Assembly (NCBI GenBank): GCA_937958105.1
Contig: CALFXJ010000060.1
Coordinates: forward strand, 124,001-188,000
DNA length: 64,000 bases
Source of the DNA: an uncultured Cellvibrio sp.
Lineage (GTDB): Bacteria; Pseudomonadota; Gammaproteobacteria; Pseudomonadales; Cellvibrionaceae
Reading direction: 5' to 3'
Shown here in pieces: positions 9,636-18,476 of this stretch. The notes below the pieces were generated by a model, which searched no databases, was not told the DNA's origin, and saw nothing but the letters and a program-made list of their open reading frames with translations. Within the stretch, counting starts at the first letter, position 1, and each line of letters starts with the position of its first letter. A program made the position numbers and the translations under genes.

Positions 9636-9670
9636 TGCTAACTGTAACTAGTTTGCGAAAGCCAGAGGAA

Positions 9671-10966
9671 TCAGTCCTCCTTAGCTACCTTCGCTGGTTT
9701 TTCCAGATTTTCATATACCAGAATCGGCTCCGATTCGCCTTTGATAACAGACTCGTCGACAACCACTTTCACCACATGCTCTTCTGAAGGAATACGATAC
9801 ATCGTATCCAGCAACACTGACTCCATAATAGAACGAAGACCGCGAGCACCAGTTTTACGCTCCATTGCACGCTGAGCAACAGCATCAAGCGCATCAGGGC
9901 GGAAATCTATCGCTACACCTTCCATATCAAATAAACGAGCATACTGCTTGGTCAGTGCGTTACGGGGCTCAGTGAGGATGCGAACCAACGCTTCTTTATC
10001 CAACTCATCCAGAGTAGCGATCACCGGTAAACGTCCCACGAACTCCGGGATCAGACCGTAACGTACCAGGTCTTCCGGCTCCAGATCGTGCAAAGTTTCA
10101 CCAAAGTTCCGCTTATCATCTTTACTTTTCACTTCAGCACTGAATCCGATACCGCCCTTTTCAGAACGCTCACGAATCACTTTATCCAAGCCGGCGAATG
10201 CACCACCGCAGATAAACAAAATATTTGAAGTGTCAACCTGCAGGAATTCCTGCTGAGGATGCTTACGGCCACCCTGTGGAGGAACCGAGGCGATAGTGCC
10301 TTCGATCAGCTTCAGCAAGGCCTGCTGCACCCCCTCGCCCGATACGTCACGGGTTATAGAGGGGTTATCTGACTTCCGGGAAATCTTGTCGATTTCGTCG
10401 ATGTACACAATGCCCTGCTGAGCCTTTTCTACATCGTAGTCACATTTCTGCAGCAGCTTCTGGATAATATTTTCGACGTCTTCACCCACATAACCAGCTT
10501 CGGTGAGCGTAGTGGCATCAGCGATGGTGAAAGGAACGTCCAGTAGACGAGCCAGCGTCTCGGCAAGCAACGTCTTACCGCTACCGGTAGGACCCACAAG
10601 TAATATGTTGCTCTTACCCAGCTCTACAGACTCTTTATCTTTTCCTTTATCCCCAACGCGAAGACGCTTGTAATGGTTATAAACCGCCACCGCCAGTACT
10701 TTCTTCGCTTTTTGCTGACCAATGACATACTGGTCAAGAATGGCAGATATTTCATGGGGTTTCGGCAGTTTGTCCGAATTACCCTCAATACTGTTTTCCT
10801 GTATCTCTTCGCGAATAATGTCATTACACAAGTCGACACATTCATCACAAATGAATACCGAGGGCCCAGCAATTAATTTGCGAACCTCATGCTGACTTTT
10901 GCCACAAAACGAGCAATACAGTAATTTCCCGTTTTTGTCGCCAGCGTCACTGGTGTGATCGGTCAT
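9671..10966 (-). CDS. clpX: ATP-dependent Clp protease ATP-binding subunit ClpX
   Basis: AAA+ unfoldase that recognises tagged substrates and feeds them to ClpP. It has an N-terminal zinc-binding domain with four cysteines (YCSFCGKS ... FICDECVDLC), Walker A GPTGSGKT, Walker B VYIDEIDK, and the ClpP-binding IGF-type loop as KGGIGFSAEV. I place the start at the ATG at 10966 (MTDHTSD), which has GGAG 8 bp upstream; a GTG at 10975 would add three residues. It lies about 100 bp after clpP on the same strand, so the two are probably co-transcribed. Confidence 0.97.
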   Translation of the reverse strand: MTDHTSDAGDKNGKLLYCSFCGKSQHEVRKLIAGPSVFICDECVDLCNDIIREEIQENSIEGNSDKLPKPHEISAILDQYVIGQQKAKKVLAVAVYNHYKRLRVGDKGKDKESVELGKSNILLVGPTGSGKTLLAETLARLLDVPFTIADATTLTEAGYVGEDVENIIQKLLQKCDYDVEKAQQGIVYIDEIDKISRKSDNPSITRDVSGEGVQQALLKLIEGTIASVPPQGGRKHPQQEFLQVDTSNILFICGGAFAGLDKVIRERSEKGGIGFSAEVKSKDDKRNFGETLHDLEPEDLVRYGLIPEFVGRLPVIATLDELDKEALVRILTEPRNALTKQYARLFDMEGVAIDFRPDALDAVAQRAMERKTGARGLRSIMESVLLDTMYRIPSEEHVVKVVVDESVIKGESEPILVYENLEKPAKVAKED

Positions 10967-11068
10967 TGAAACCACTCCGTCAATTATTTCAAGTAACTAG
11001 CATGTAACTATGCATGCGTTACCCTGAATTTCAACCTCTGCAATATTGATATAACAATTCGTGGAGGT

Positions 11069-11704
11069 TTATTTGGGCATTATGCGCTTCTCGATTACAG
11101 CATCAACCAAGCCATATTCTTTGGACTGAGCTGCTGACATAAAGTTGTCACGCTCCGTATCCCGCTCAATTTTCTCAACAGGTTGACCTGTGTGATAAGC
11201 CATCAATTCATTTAGACGCGTCCGGATCTTTAAAATTTCCTGCGCGTGAATATGTATGTCAGAAGCCTGCCCTTGAGCTCCGCCACTGGGCTGGTGGATC
11301 ATCACCCGGGAATTTGGCAGACAATACCGCTTGCCCTTAGCACCGGCGGTCAACAGGAAGGCCCCCATGCTACAGGCCTGACCAATACACATTGTGCTGA
11401 CGTCTGGCTTGATAAACTGCATAGTGTCGTAAATCGACATTCCCGCCGTTACGGATCCTCCCGGAGAGTTGATATAAAGATGAATATCTTTATCGGGATT
11501 TTCCGCCTCCAGGAACAAGAGCTGCGCCACTACCAGGTTCGCCATGTAATCTTCAACCGGCCCAACCAGGAAAATAACCCGCTCCTTCAACAGGCGCGAA
11601 TAAATATCGTAAGAGCGCTCACCGCGCGCCGTCTGCTCTACAACGATGGGCACCAGGCCGCTGTTAATGATGGATGGAGCTGATTTGGAATAATCGTACG
11701 ACAT
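11069..11704 (-). CDS. clpP: ATP-dependent Clp protease proteolytic subunit ClpP
   Basis: Serine peptidase that forms the tetradecameric barrel of ClpXP. All 211 residues are present. The catalytic triad can be placed at Ser112 (GQACSMGAF), His137 (VMIHQPSGG) and Asp186 (DTERDNFM), and the oxyanion-loop region is SPGGSVTAG. The N-terminal 14 or so residues probably form the self-cleaved propeptide. It is followed by clpX on the same strand. Confidence 0.98.
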   Translation of the reverse strand: MSYDYSKSAPSIINSGLVPIVVEQTARGERSYDIYSRLLKERVIFLVGPVEDYMANLVVAQLLFLEAENPDKDIHLYINSPGGSVTAGMSIYDTMQFIKPDVSTMCIGQACSMGAFLLTAGAKGKRYCLPNSRVMIHQPSGGAQGQASDIHIHAQEILKIRTRLNELMAYHTGQPVEKIERDTERDNFMSAAQSKEYGLVDAVIEKRIMPK

Positions 11705-11796
11705 GTGCCTTTTTTGATCCTTGTGCCAGAGGAAACTTACTCAGATCAACCAGTTGCAGACCTGATATGACTATAGGGAGCTTACCCTGTGATTCG

Positions 11797-11802
11797 ATTA
11801 TA
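11797..11802 (-). promoter_or_regulatory. Possible -10 element upstream of clpP
   Basis: A perfect TATAAT is read on the minus strand about 95 bp upstream of the clpP start. A TTGATA lies only 6 bp upstream of it, too close to serve as its -35, and no good -35 sits at 16-18 bp. It is the only consensus -10 I could find between tig and clpP. Confidence 0.3.
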
Positions 11803-11845
11803 TGCCAGTATCAAGCGCATCTGAGGAGAGAATTTGGAGGGGGAG

Positions 11846-11873
11846 AAGCCGCAAAACAGGCGTTTTGCGGCTT
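11846..11873 (+). terminator. Terminator-like hairpin between tig and clpP, U-tract on the plus strand
   Basis: A 12-bp perfect stem (AAGCCGCAAAAC / GTTTTGCGGCTT) with a 4-base loop is followed on the plus strand by a T run (11872-11877). No plus-strand gene lies upstream of it. On the minus strand, where tig is read, the stem is followed by CTCCCCC, so it would be a weak terminator or attenuator there. Confidence 0.6.
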
Positions 11874-11883
11874 TTTTGAACAC

Positions 11884-13200
11884 TTAACGCTGAGGAGCGG
11901 CAGCCTTGATCACATCATCGTAACTTGACTGCTGTTCAGTCACTTTCGCCTGCGAAAGGATGTAATCAACCACTTGGTCCTCAAGTACGGCAGACTCGAC
12001 GCCAGCCAACAGTTCACGGTTGCTGTTGTAATAATCGATGACTTCCTGAGGCTCTTGGTAGGTAGAAGCGATATCTTCAATCATCGCTTTAACACGCTTG
12101 GCGTCCGGCTGGAGTTTTGCGTTCTTAACAATCTCCCCGACAATCAAACCCAGGGTAACCCGACGCTCCGCTTCTTCCTGGAACATGGTATCAGGCAACA
12201 GAGATTTGACATCAAAATTCTGATTCTGGCCACCAAAGCGTTGCAGCATCTGATCTCTGAGAACATTAATCTCATTGGCAACCAAAGCCTTAGGAACTTC
12301 TGTTGTGTGAGATGCGATTAAAGCATCCATCACCTGGCCTTTGATCTTCGCTTTGATAGCGTTTTTGAGCTCGCGCTCCATGTTCGCTTTTACTTCTTTA
12401 CGGAACTGCTTTTCACCGCCCTTTTCAACACCAAACTTCTGGAAGAACGCTTTATCAAGCTCCGGCAGTACGCTCTCGGATACGCTGTTCACCTTGATGG
12501 TGAACTCTGCGTCAGCGCCCTTCAGCTCTTCTGATTGATAATCTTCCGGGAAGGTTACCTTAACAACCTTTTCTTCGCCGGCCTTCATACCAACGATGCC
12601 TTCTTCAAAACCAGGAATCATTGATTTAGAACCAAGTACCAGGTCCTGACCTTCCGCTTTACCGCCAGCAAACTCGACACCGTCTTTGGTGCCTACGAAA
12701 TCAATATTAACTTTGTCTTCTTCAGCAGCGGCACGCTCAACTTCAGTCCAGGTGGCCTGATGTTTACGCAGGACTTCGATCATATTGTCGACATCTGCGT
12801 CAGTAACTTCCGCAGTAACACGTGTCAGCTCGTAAGCAGTCAGATCACTGAGAGAGACGGTGGGATAAACTTCAAAGGTAGCGACATATTCCAGATCTTT
12901 ACCTGCAGCCAGTTGCTTGGGCTCAATGCTGGGCTGTCCGGCAGGCTTTACATTCTCTTTTTGTACGGCCTCGTAGAACGAACGACTGATCACTTCACCT
13001 ACGACTTCCTGACGAACCCCCGCCCCAAACCGGCGTTTGACTTCAGACAAAGGAACCTTGCCCTTACGGAAACCATTGATACGCACATTGCGGGCAGCCT
13101 CTTTCAGGCGCTTTTCTACTTCGCTTTCTACTTGCTCAGCAGGCACGCCAATCGTCAGACGGCGCTCCAGACCAGAAGTCGTTTCAAGTGAAACCTGCAT
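11884..13200 (-). CDS. tig: Trigger factor
   Basis: Ribosome-associated chaperone and prolyl isomerase that meets nascent chains at the exit tunnel. The protein has 438 residues. The N-terminal ribosome-binding domain shows the signature GFRKGKVPLSEVKRRFG. The FKBP-type PPIase domain is near residues 160-245 (EEDKVNIDFVGTKDG ... FPEDYQSEELKGADAEF), and the C-terminal chaperone arms follow. It heads the conserved tig-clpP-clpX-lon cluster, 78 bp downstream of tRNA-Leu on the same strand. Confidence 0.97.
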   Translation of the reverse strand: MQVSLETTSGLERRLTIGVPAEQVESEVEKRLKEAARNVRINGFRKGKVPLSEVKRRFGAGVRQEVVGEVISRSFYEAVQKENVKPAGQPSIEPKQLAAGKDLEYVATFEVYPTVSLSDLTAYELTRVTAEVTDADVDNMIEVLRKHQATWTEVERAAAEEDKVNIDFVGTKDGVEFAGGKAEGQDLVLGSKSMIPGFEEGIVGMKAGEEKVVKVTFPEDYQSEELKGADAEFTIKVNSVSESVLPELDKAFFQKFGVEKGGEKQFRKEVKANMERELKNAIKAKIKGQVMDALIASHTTEVPKALVANEINVLRDQMLQRFGGQNQNFDVKSLLPDTMFQEEAERRVTLGLIVGEIVKNAKLQPDAKRVKAMIEDIASTYQEPQEVIDYYNSNRELLAGVESAVLEDQVVDYILSQAKVTEQQSSYDDVIKAAAPQR

Positions 13201-13278
13201 ATTATCCTCGTGATCTAACAGAGATTTTCAATGGGAGTGGGGCTGCGGGAAGCAACTCGCTCATAACCTGTTCAAAAA

Positions 13279-13363
13279 TGGTGCGGTCGGAGAGACTCGA
13301 ACTCTCACACCTCACGGCGCCAGAACCTAAACCTGGTGTGTCTACCAATTCCACCACGACCGC
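13279..13363 (-). tRNA. tRNA-Leu (anticodon UAG)
   Basis: Read on the minus strand, 5'-GCGGTCG at 13363 pairs with CGACCGC near the 3' end, followed by A and an encoded CCA (13281-13279). The D arm contains GGTAGACAC. The anticodon stem CCAGG/TCTGG holds the loop TTTAGGT, giving anticodon TAG. A type II variable arm and the T arm GAGAGTTCGAGTCTCTC follow. At 85 nt with CCA it fits a leucine tRNA. It lies directly upstream of tig on the same strand. Confidence 0.96.
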
Positions 13364-13532
13364 ATATGCCAAAACTTGATAATGGTAATTGGCGATAAAA
13401 GCGCTAACCCTTTGATTTCTATAGTTAAAATAAGAGATCAAACAGGCTCATGGGCGCGAAGGGTGCTGATTGTGCCACAGTCATTGATGACGTTCAACAA
13501 AAGGCTGCGGTTTACCGTCGATGTCCTGCGCC

Positions 13533-14063
13533 TCAATATTCGGCGCTGGTCTCCCGCTGACGCGCGATCAGCTGGGTGAAAGCCCCTTCCCACTCATTGA
13601 CCATATTCCAGTCCGGCTCCTGCGCCATATCCGCCGCAGGAATTTCTCGAACGGCGATGAGATTCTCATCCACTCCTTTAACCTGAGTTTTCACCTCAAC
13701 CTCAACAAACGAGCCGAGGCGAGCATAATAGTTTTGCATCTGGCTCAGCCACGAGGACGAATCCTGCAGCAGGAATGACAGCTCAGTAGCCTCGGATGGC
13801 TCTTTATCAATCGCGGCTAATGCAGCCAGTAAACCGGCAGTATCCTCAATGGTGCCGACATTCTTAACCCTATAGTTCTCCGCAATCTCACGAAGATAGT
13901 GCTGGATGCCGCACATCAGGTGGAAAACCGAAGCGTCAAGTAAGGCTCGCAATTGAAGACGCTCTGAAGTGGTTGTGGAGTCACTGAGGGGGGAGGCTTG
14001 TTTTATTAACGCCCGGGCGTAAGCCAGCTTTTGATTAACAAGGGAAAGGCTCGAATTAGCCAT
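13533..14063 (-). CDS. Conserved hypothetical protein, DUF6586-like
   Basis: Protein of 176 residues with no signal peptide or membrane segment. It looks mostly helical and reads MANSSLSLVNQKLAYAR ... FHLMCGIQHYLREIAENY ... MVNEWEGAFTQLIARQRE. I recall similar proteins beside topA in Pseudomonas, annotated DUF6586, with no known function. The start at 14063 has AGGA about 10 bp upstream; an ATG at 14120 would add 19 basic residues that look non-coding. It lies 69 bp downstream of topA on the same strand and may be co-transcribed with it. I assign no function. Confidence 0.8.
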   Translation of the reverse strand: MANSSLSLVNQKLAYARALIKQASPLSDSTTTSERLQLRALLDASVFHLMCGIQHYLREIAENYRVKNVGTIEDTAGLLAALAAIDKEPSEATELSFLLQDSSSWLSQMQNYYARLGSFVEVEVKTQVKGVDENLIAVREIPAADMAQEPDWNMVNEWEGAFTQLIARQRETSAEY

Positions 14064-14132
14064 AATCGACGTCCTGCAGGGCCGGTGGCGCCGCGACTGG
14101 CACCACCGGTACTCGTTCAACTACATTGGCAG

Positions 14133-16751
14133 CTACTTGGAAGGCACCCATTTTCCATTTTGATAAAAGGCTTTCCAGCCCGTAGCCTTACCATCGATCT
14201 CCGTTTGAACATACTGTTCCTTCGTCTTACGACTGAAACGGATCACGGTGGGGTTGCCATCCGGGTCTTTTACCGGTGCCGACAGCAGGAAACGGTACTT
14301 TGGATCGATTTGATCCTTATGTGGAAGCAGTTCAGCTACCAGCGGAGCCCGTGTTTCACGGTTTTTTGGAAACTGGCTGGCTGCCAGGAAAAGACCAGAT
14401 GCTCCATCGCGCAATACATAATGATCATCCACTTTATCGCATCTGAGTTCAGGCATTGGGATCGGATCAACTTTTGGCGGGGCGGCCTCACCACTCTTCA
14501 ACAGTTTGCGCGTGTTTTTACATTCGCCGTTGGTACAACCAAAGTACTTGCCAAACCGGCCGGTCTTCAGTTGCATCTCGCTGCCGCACTTATCGCACTC
14601 GAGTGTTGGTCCCTCATAGCCTTTAAGTTTAAATGTGCCCTCTTCTATTTCATATCCAGGGCAATCTGGATTGTTACCACAGATGTGAATCTTGCGGTGC
14701 TCATCCAACAGGTAGCTGTCCATCGCCGAATTACAGATTTTGCAGCGCAGCTTGGCGCGCAGTTGCTTGGATTCAGCTTCCTCATCAGCGTCCGCATCAA
14801 TAACCTCATGGCCAGACACGAGGTTCATCGTGTTCTTGCAGCGCTCCTTCGGTGGCAGGCTGTACCCCGAGCAGCCTAGAAATACACCTGTACTGCCGGT
14901 TCTTATCTGCATGTGACGACCACATTGACTGCACTTCACGTCAGTATCCGTCGGGTCGTTCGCGCGCATCCCCTTTTCTTTACTTTGGGCCTGACGCAGC
15001 TTGTCAGAGAAGCCTGCATAGAATTCATCAAGAAGCCTGCGCCAGTCTTTGCCCCCTTGGGCAACCACGTCGAGAGACTCTTCCATGCTGGCGGTGAAAC
15101 CGTAATCCATCAGATCGTGAAAGCTCTCGACCAGCCGTTCGGTAACGATATCGCCCATCTTCTCCGCGTAAAACCGCCGATTCTCAAGGCGGACATAGCC
15201 GCGATCCTGAATGGTAGAAATAATCGAAGCGTAGGTAGAGGGGCGGCCAATGCCGCGTTTTTCCAGTTCTTTCACCAAACTCGCTTCGCTGTAGCGGGCT
15301 GGCGGCTTGGTGAAATGCTGGGCGGGGTTCAGCTTGATCAGCGGCAATACCTGCCCGACCTTCATATCCGGCAGCACCACGTCTTCGTCTTTTTTCGCCA
15401 GTTGAGGCAGCACCTTGGTAAAGCCATCAAAACGAACCACACGGCCGCGCGTGCGCAGCTCGTAGTCACCTGCGTTAACCACGACAGTGGTACTGGTGTA
15501 TTCCGCCGGGGTCATCTGGCAGGCAACAAACTGTTGCCAGATCAGTGCATACAGACGTTCAGCGTCACGCTCCATACCACTGAGATGATTCGGCATCACA
15601 GAAACATTGGAGGGTCGGATCGCTTCGTGAGCCTCTTGTGCGCCCTCTTTGCTGGAGTAGACCTGCGGCTGCTCAGGCAGATAGCGCTGGCCATATTCTT
15701 CAAGGATGTACGCCCGACAGGATTCCACGGCATCCTGACTCAGGTTTGTCGAATCCGTACGCATATAGGTGATGTACCCCGCCTCGTACAAGCGCTGGGC
15801 CATCATCATGGTTTTTTTTACACCAAAGCCGAGACGGGTGCTGGCTGCCTGCTGCAGCGTTGAGGTAATAAATGGTGCCGAGGGTTTTGACTGGGTAGGT
15901 TTGTCCTCGCGGTTTACGACTTTATAGCTGGCGTGTTGCAGCGCCTGAACCGCAGCCATGGCCTGGGCTTCATTGAGGGGCTTGAACGCCTCGTCTTTGT
16001 ACTTTTTAACTTCGAACGAAGTCTGAGCTTTGTCAGCCTTCAGATCGGCAAAGACCGTCCAGTATTCCTCTGGCACAAACGCCCGAATTTCCCGCTCTCG
16101 CTCCACCACCAGCCGCACCGCAACCGACTGCACTCGTCCGGCGGACAAGCCGCGTGCAACCTTCTCCCACAGGAGTGGTGACACCATATAACCCACTACC
16201 CGATCCAGAAACCGGCGAGCCTGTTGGGCATCCACGCGATGCTGATCTATAGGGCCCGGGTTTTTAAAGGCATTCTGGATAGCTGTCTTGGTGATCTCGT
16301 TAAACACGACGCGGCGATAACGACCTTCATCGCCACCGATAGCTTCCCGCAGGTGCCAGGCAATAGCCTCCCCTTCGCGGTCCAAGTCCGTTGCGAGATA
16401 AACCTGGTCAGCCTTTTCCGCCAGTTTTTTCAGCTCCTCAACGACTTTTTCTTTACCCGGCAGGATTTCATAATGGGCTGCCCAGTTGTTTTCCGGATCG
16501 ATCCCCATGCGGTTGATCAGCTGCTGTCTGCTTTTCTGCTCCTGATAAACAGCTTTTTCCTCAGCCGAAAGCTTGCGCGTCGCAGCGGCCTGTTTGGCCC
16601 GCTCTTTGGCATCCACAGGCTTTGCCGCACCGCTGGTGGGCAGGTCACGGATGTGGCCAATGCTGGACTTAACGATGAAATCTCCACCGAGATATTTATT
16701 AATCGTTTTAGCTTTGGCTGGTGATTCGACAATAACTAAGGATTTGCCCAT
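14133..16751 (-). CDS. topA: DNA topoisomerase I (type IA)
   Basis: Relaxes negative supercoils through a transient 5'-phosphotyrosyl link. The protein has 872 residues. The N-terminal Toprim domain starts KSLVIVESPAKAKTI and includes the acidic DLDREGEAIAWHL motif. The active-site tyrosine is in YITYMRTDS, near residue 330. Three C-terminal four-cysteine zinc ribbons are visible (CSQCGRHM..., CKICNSAM..., CDKCGSEM...), followed by a basic tail. This domain set matches E. coli TopA. It is transcribed divergently from the next gene across a 350-bp gap. Confidence 0.98.
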   Translation of the reverse strand: MGKSLVIVESPAKAKTINKYLGGDFIVKSSIGHIRDLPTSGAAKPVDAKERAKQAAATRKLSAEEKAVYQEQKSRQQLINRMGIDPENNWAAHYEILPGKEKVVEELKKLAEKADQVYLATDLDREGEAIAWHLREAIGGDEGRYRRVVFNEITKTAIQNAFKNPGPIDQHRVDAQQARRFLDRVVGYMVSPLLWEKVARGLSAGRVQSVAVRLVVEREREIRAFVPEEYWTVFADLKADKAQTSFEVKKYKDEAFKPLNEAQAMAAVQALQHASYKVVNREDKPTQSKPSAPFITSTLQQAASTRLGFGVKKTMMMAQRLYEAGYITYMRTDSTNLSQDAVESCRAYILEEYGQRYLPEQPQVYSSKEGAQEAHEAIRPSNVSVMPNHLSGMERDAERLYALIWQQFVACQMTPAEYTSTTVVVNAGDYELRTRGRVVRFDGFTKVLPQLAKKDEDVVLPDMKVGQVLPLIKLNPAQHFTKPPARYSEASLVKELEKRGIGRPSTYASIISTIQDRGYVRLENRRFYAEKMGDIVTERLVESFHDLMDYGFTASMEESLDVVAQGGKDWRRLLDEFYAGFSDKLRQAQSKEKGMRANDPTDTDVKCSQCGRHMQIRTGSTGVFLGCSGYSLPPKERCKNTMNLVSGHEVIDADADEEAESKQLRAKLRCKICNSAMDSYLLDEHRKIHICGNNPDCPGYEIEEGTFKLKGYEGPTLECDKCGSEMQLKTGRFGKYFGCTNGECKNTRKLLKSGEAAPPKVDPIPMPELRCDKVDDHYVLRDGASGLFLAASQFPKNRETRAPLVAELLPHKDQIDPKYRFLLSAPVKDPDGNPTVIRFSRKTKEQYVQTEIDGKATGWKAFYQNGKWVPSK

Positions 16752-17102
16752 AGCGTTCTTCTGTAAATTCCCATGATTAATCTGGCGACGGCGCCACCGG
16801 CGGCGTATATTTCAACGATGATATCCTGAGGCAAGTGTCATAAGACGGGCTAAAATGCCGACAAGGTGCGCATATATAAGTCTTGCATCTATCAGGGTCA
16901 AGGGGCTGCGACGGAACGACAGCGCTAAAACCAGCCATTTCCGGTTATCAGGCTCCGTGGACCCTGGCGGATTAAGGCTTCAGCATAAATCACACAACCA
17001 ATTGATTTATAAGCTATTTTTTAATTAGGTTTTATTTCTAGTACTGCGGATGTAACCCGTTATAACGATCATGAGTAATTTTTTAGTGAATATCGTGTAT
17101 TG
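16752..17102. other. Divergent intergenic region between topA and a membrane protein gene
   Basis: This 351-bp gap should hold the promoters of topA (minus) and of the gene at 17103 (plus). The topA-proximal part is GC-rich with an inverted GGCGCCACCGGCGGCG stretch at about 16789-16804. The distal part near 17000-17040 is strongly AT-rich. I see no convincing ORF, tRNA or riboswitch in it and cannot fix a promoter by eye. Confidence 0.5.
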
Positions 17103-17813
17103 ATGATGATAGCGCTTCTTTTTATTCTCTCTGTGGTTATCCTCACCACGCTGGCTCTGGTCAGTGTCATCAACCAGATACAGCGTCGGGAGCGTGCTCG
17201 CCGCCTGCAACAGCGACAGCTGCGTCTGCAGGTGGAGCTTCTGGAAGAGGTATTGAGCTGTCTTATTCAAACCGTGCCTAACCGGCAGATCGCCAAGCAC
17301 ATCAATGATGAGATTCTGGATCTGCTCCAACAGATCCTGCAACTGGAACAGCGCAATACCACCCACATTGAAGCCAGCCTCAAGCACGCCCAGGAGCGTG
17401 AAAATGAACTGGTTAATGTGAAATCTCAGCCGCGTACGAGTTATCTCCAGGGAAGTGACGTTCAAGTCGCTCAGGCCCAAGCCCACTTAAGTAAGGCAGC
17501 GCAGGTGCTGCGCCATCAACAGACGATGGGACGGTTGAATGACGAAGAGCTGGATGTATACCTGAGCGAACTCACCTGGGCGCACCTGATGGTGAGTGTC
17601 GTATCATTTATAGGCCAAGGTTACAAAGCCAGCGCCCGTGGCGACATCTTTGCAGCTCAGGCTTACTATAAAAAGGCCCAGTATCTGTTGATCGAATCTA
17701 CTCACCCAGACCCTAAGCGGATGCGCATGATTCGGGAATTGGGCGAAACTATTACCGGCACCCGGAAAACCTTGAGTGAAGACCTCGTACCCGAGGAAGC
17801 AGCGTTGTTCTAA
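17103..17813 (+). CDS. Membrane-anchored coiled-coil protein of unknown function
   Basis: Protein of about 236 residues. An N-terminal hydrophobic helix (IALLFILSVVILTTLALVSV) anchors it, and a long charged, Gln-rich helical region follows (RRERARRLQQRQLRLQVELLEEVL ...) that should form a coiled coil facing the cytoplasm. The C-terminal half has a TPR-like stretch (ARGDIFAAQAYYKKAQYLL). Two adjacent ATGs (17103, 17106) and a TTG at 17100 can serve as start. Its stop interlocks with that of the convergent gene. I do not recognise a characterised homologue, though similar proteins occur near topA and uspA in related genomes. Confidence 0.75.
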   Translation: MMIALLFILSVVILTTLALVSVINQIQRRERARRLQQRQLRLQVELLEEVLSCLIQTVPNRQIAKHINDEILDLLQQILQLEQRNTTHIEASLKHAQERENELVNVKSQPRTSYLQGSDVQVAQAQAHLSKAAQVLRHQQTMGRLNDEELDVYLSELTWAHLMVSVVSFIGQGYKASARGDIFAAQAYYKKAQYLLIESTHPDPKRMRMIRELGETITGTRKTLSEDLVPEEAALF

Positions 17814-18322
17814 CCTCTGGCTCCCGCTTTGCCGGTTGCCTGCAGCTGATGCAGTAATGGCACCAAAGTTTCCAGCCGATTGACGCCTCCACTTTCTGAC
17901 CAATAAAACCCATACCCTTCCACATTGGCCTCAACCGCCCGGACGGATGGCGGCAGGACTGCCACAATCTCGTTCAATGCGGCCAGCTCTGCGGCTGAAG
18001 CACGCCCATCACCATGCCATTGCCAGGTGCCATTGAAGTGGGCTTCATGGGCATAAGGCATTCGAATCAGCAACCATCCAGTTCGAGGCATTCTCTTACC
18101 AGATGCTTCGTCAGGCAGGTAATACACTGGAAGAGCTGCCGGTGTTTCAGCGTCCGTATTCAATTTCGGCAAAGAAACTATCTTTACCCGCAACCCCAGC
18201 TCCATCGCCCGTCGTCGCAGCTCCTCCTGTTTACGCTGCGTGGCATTGGGCTGCAACATCATTATCGGTCCCAGTACCATGGCCACAACGGCAACAATTA
18301 TCACAATTATCCAGAGATTCAT
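17810..18322 (-). CDS. Single-pass membrane protein of unknown function
   Basis: Protein of 170 residues starting with a strong transmembrane helix (LWIIVIIVAVVAMVLGPIMML), then a basic helical segment (QRKQEELRRRAMELGL) and a soluble domain with many aromatic residues (GWLLIRMPYAHEAHF ... WQWHGDGRA ... GYGFYWSESGG). It resembles a conserved hypothetical family found next to uspA-uup in Pseudomonas-like genomes. It converges on the previous gene, with stop codons sharing three bases, and is divergent from uspA. No function can be assigned. Confidence 0.8.
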   Translation of the reverse strand: MNLWIIVIIVAVVAMVLGPIMMLQPNATQRKQEELRRRAMELGLRVKIVSLPKLNTDAETPAALPVYYLPDEASGKRMPRTGWLLIRMPYAHEAHFNGTWQWHGDGRASAAELAALNEIVAVLPPSVRAVEANVEGYGFYWSESGGVNRLETLVPLLHQLQATGKAGARG

Positions 18323-18476
18323 TCGTTATCCTGCAGGTCTTATATAAAGAAGTTCGTGGATCGGAGGTCTGGCCACACCTGATAAATGAGACTAGTATTA
18401 GGGCATCGCGTGCCTCAGGCTCCTGCCATTTCAACCATAGAATAAATAATCGACAGGTTTACACGGGACAGCAATT

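Noticed and set aside
13188..13441. Two short reading frames, one on each strand, over the tRNA-Leu gene (one containing SERLELSHLTAPEP)
   Set aside because: They are translations of the tRNA and its flanks; this peptide pattern is a known tRNA-derived artefact.
14913..15863. 316-residue open frame on the plus strand inside topA
   Set aside because: Antisense to a complete, highly conserved topA domain; no ribosome-binding site and no recognisable protein features.
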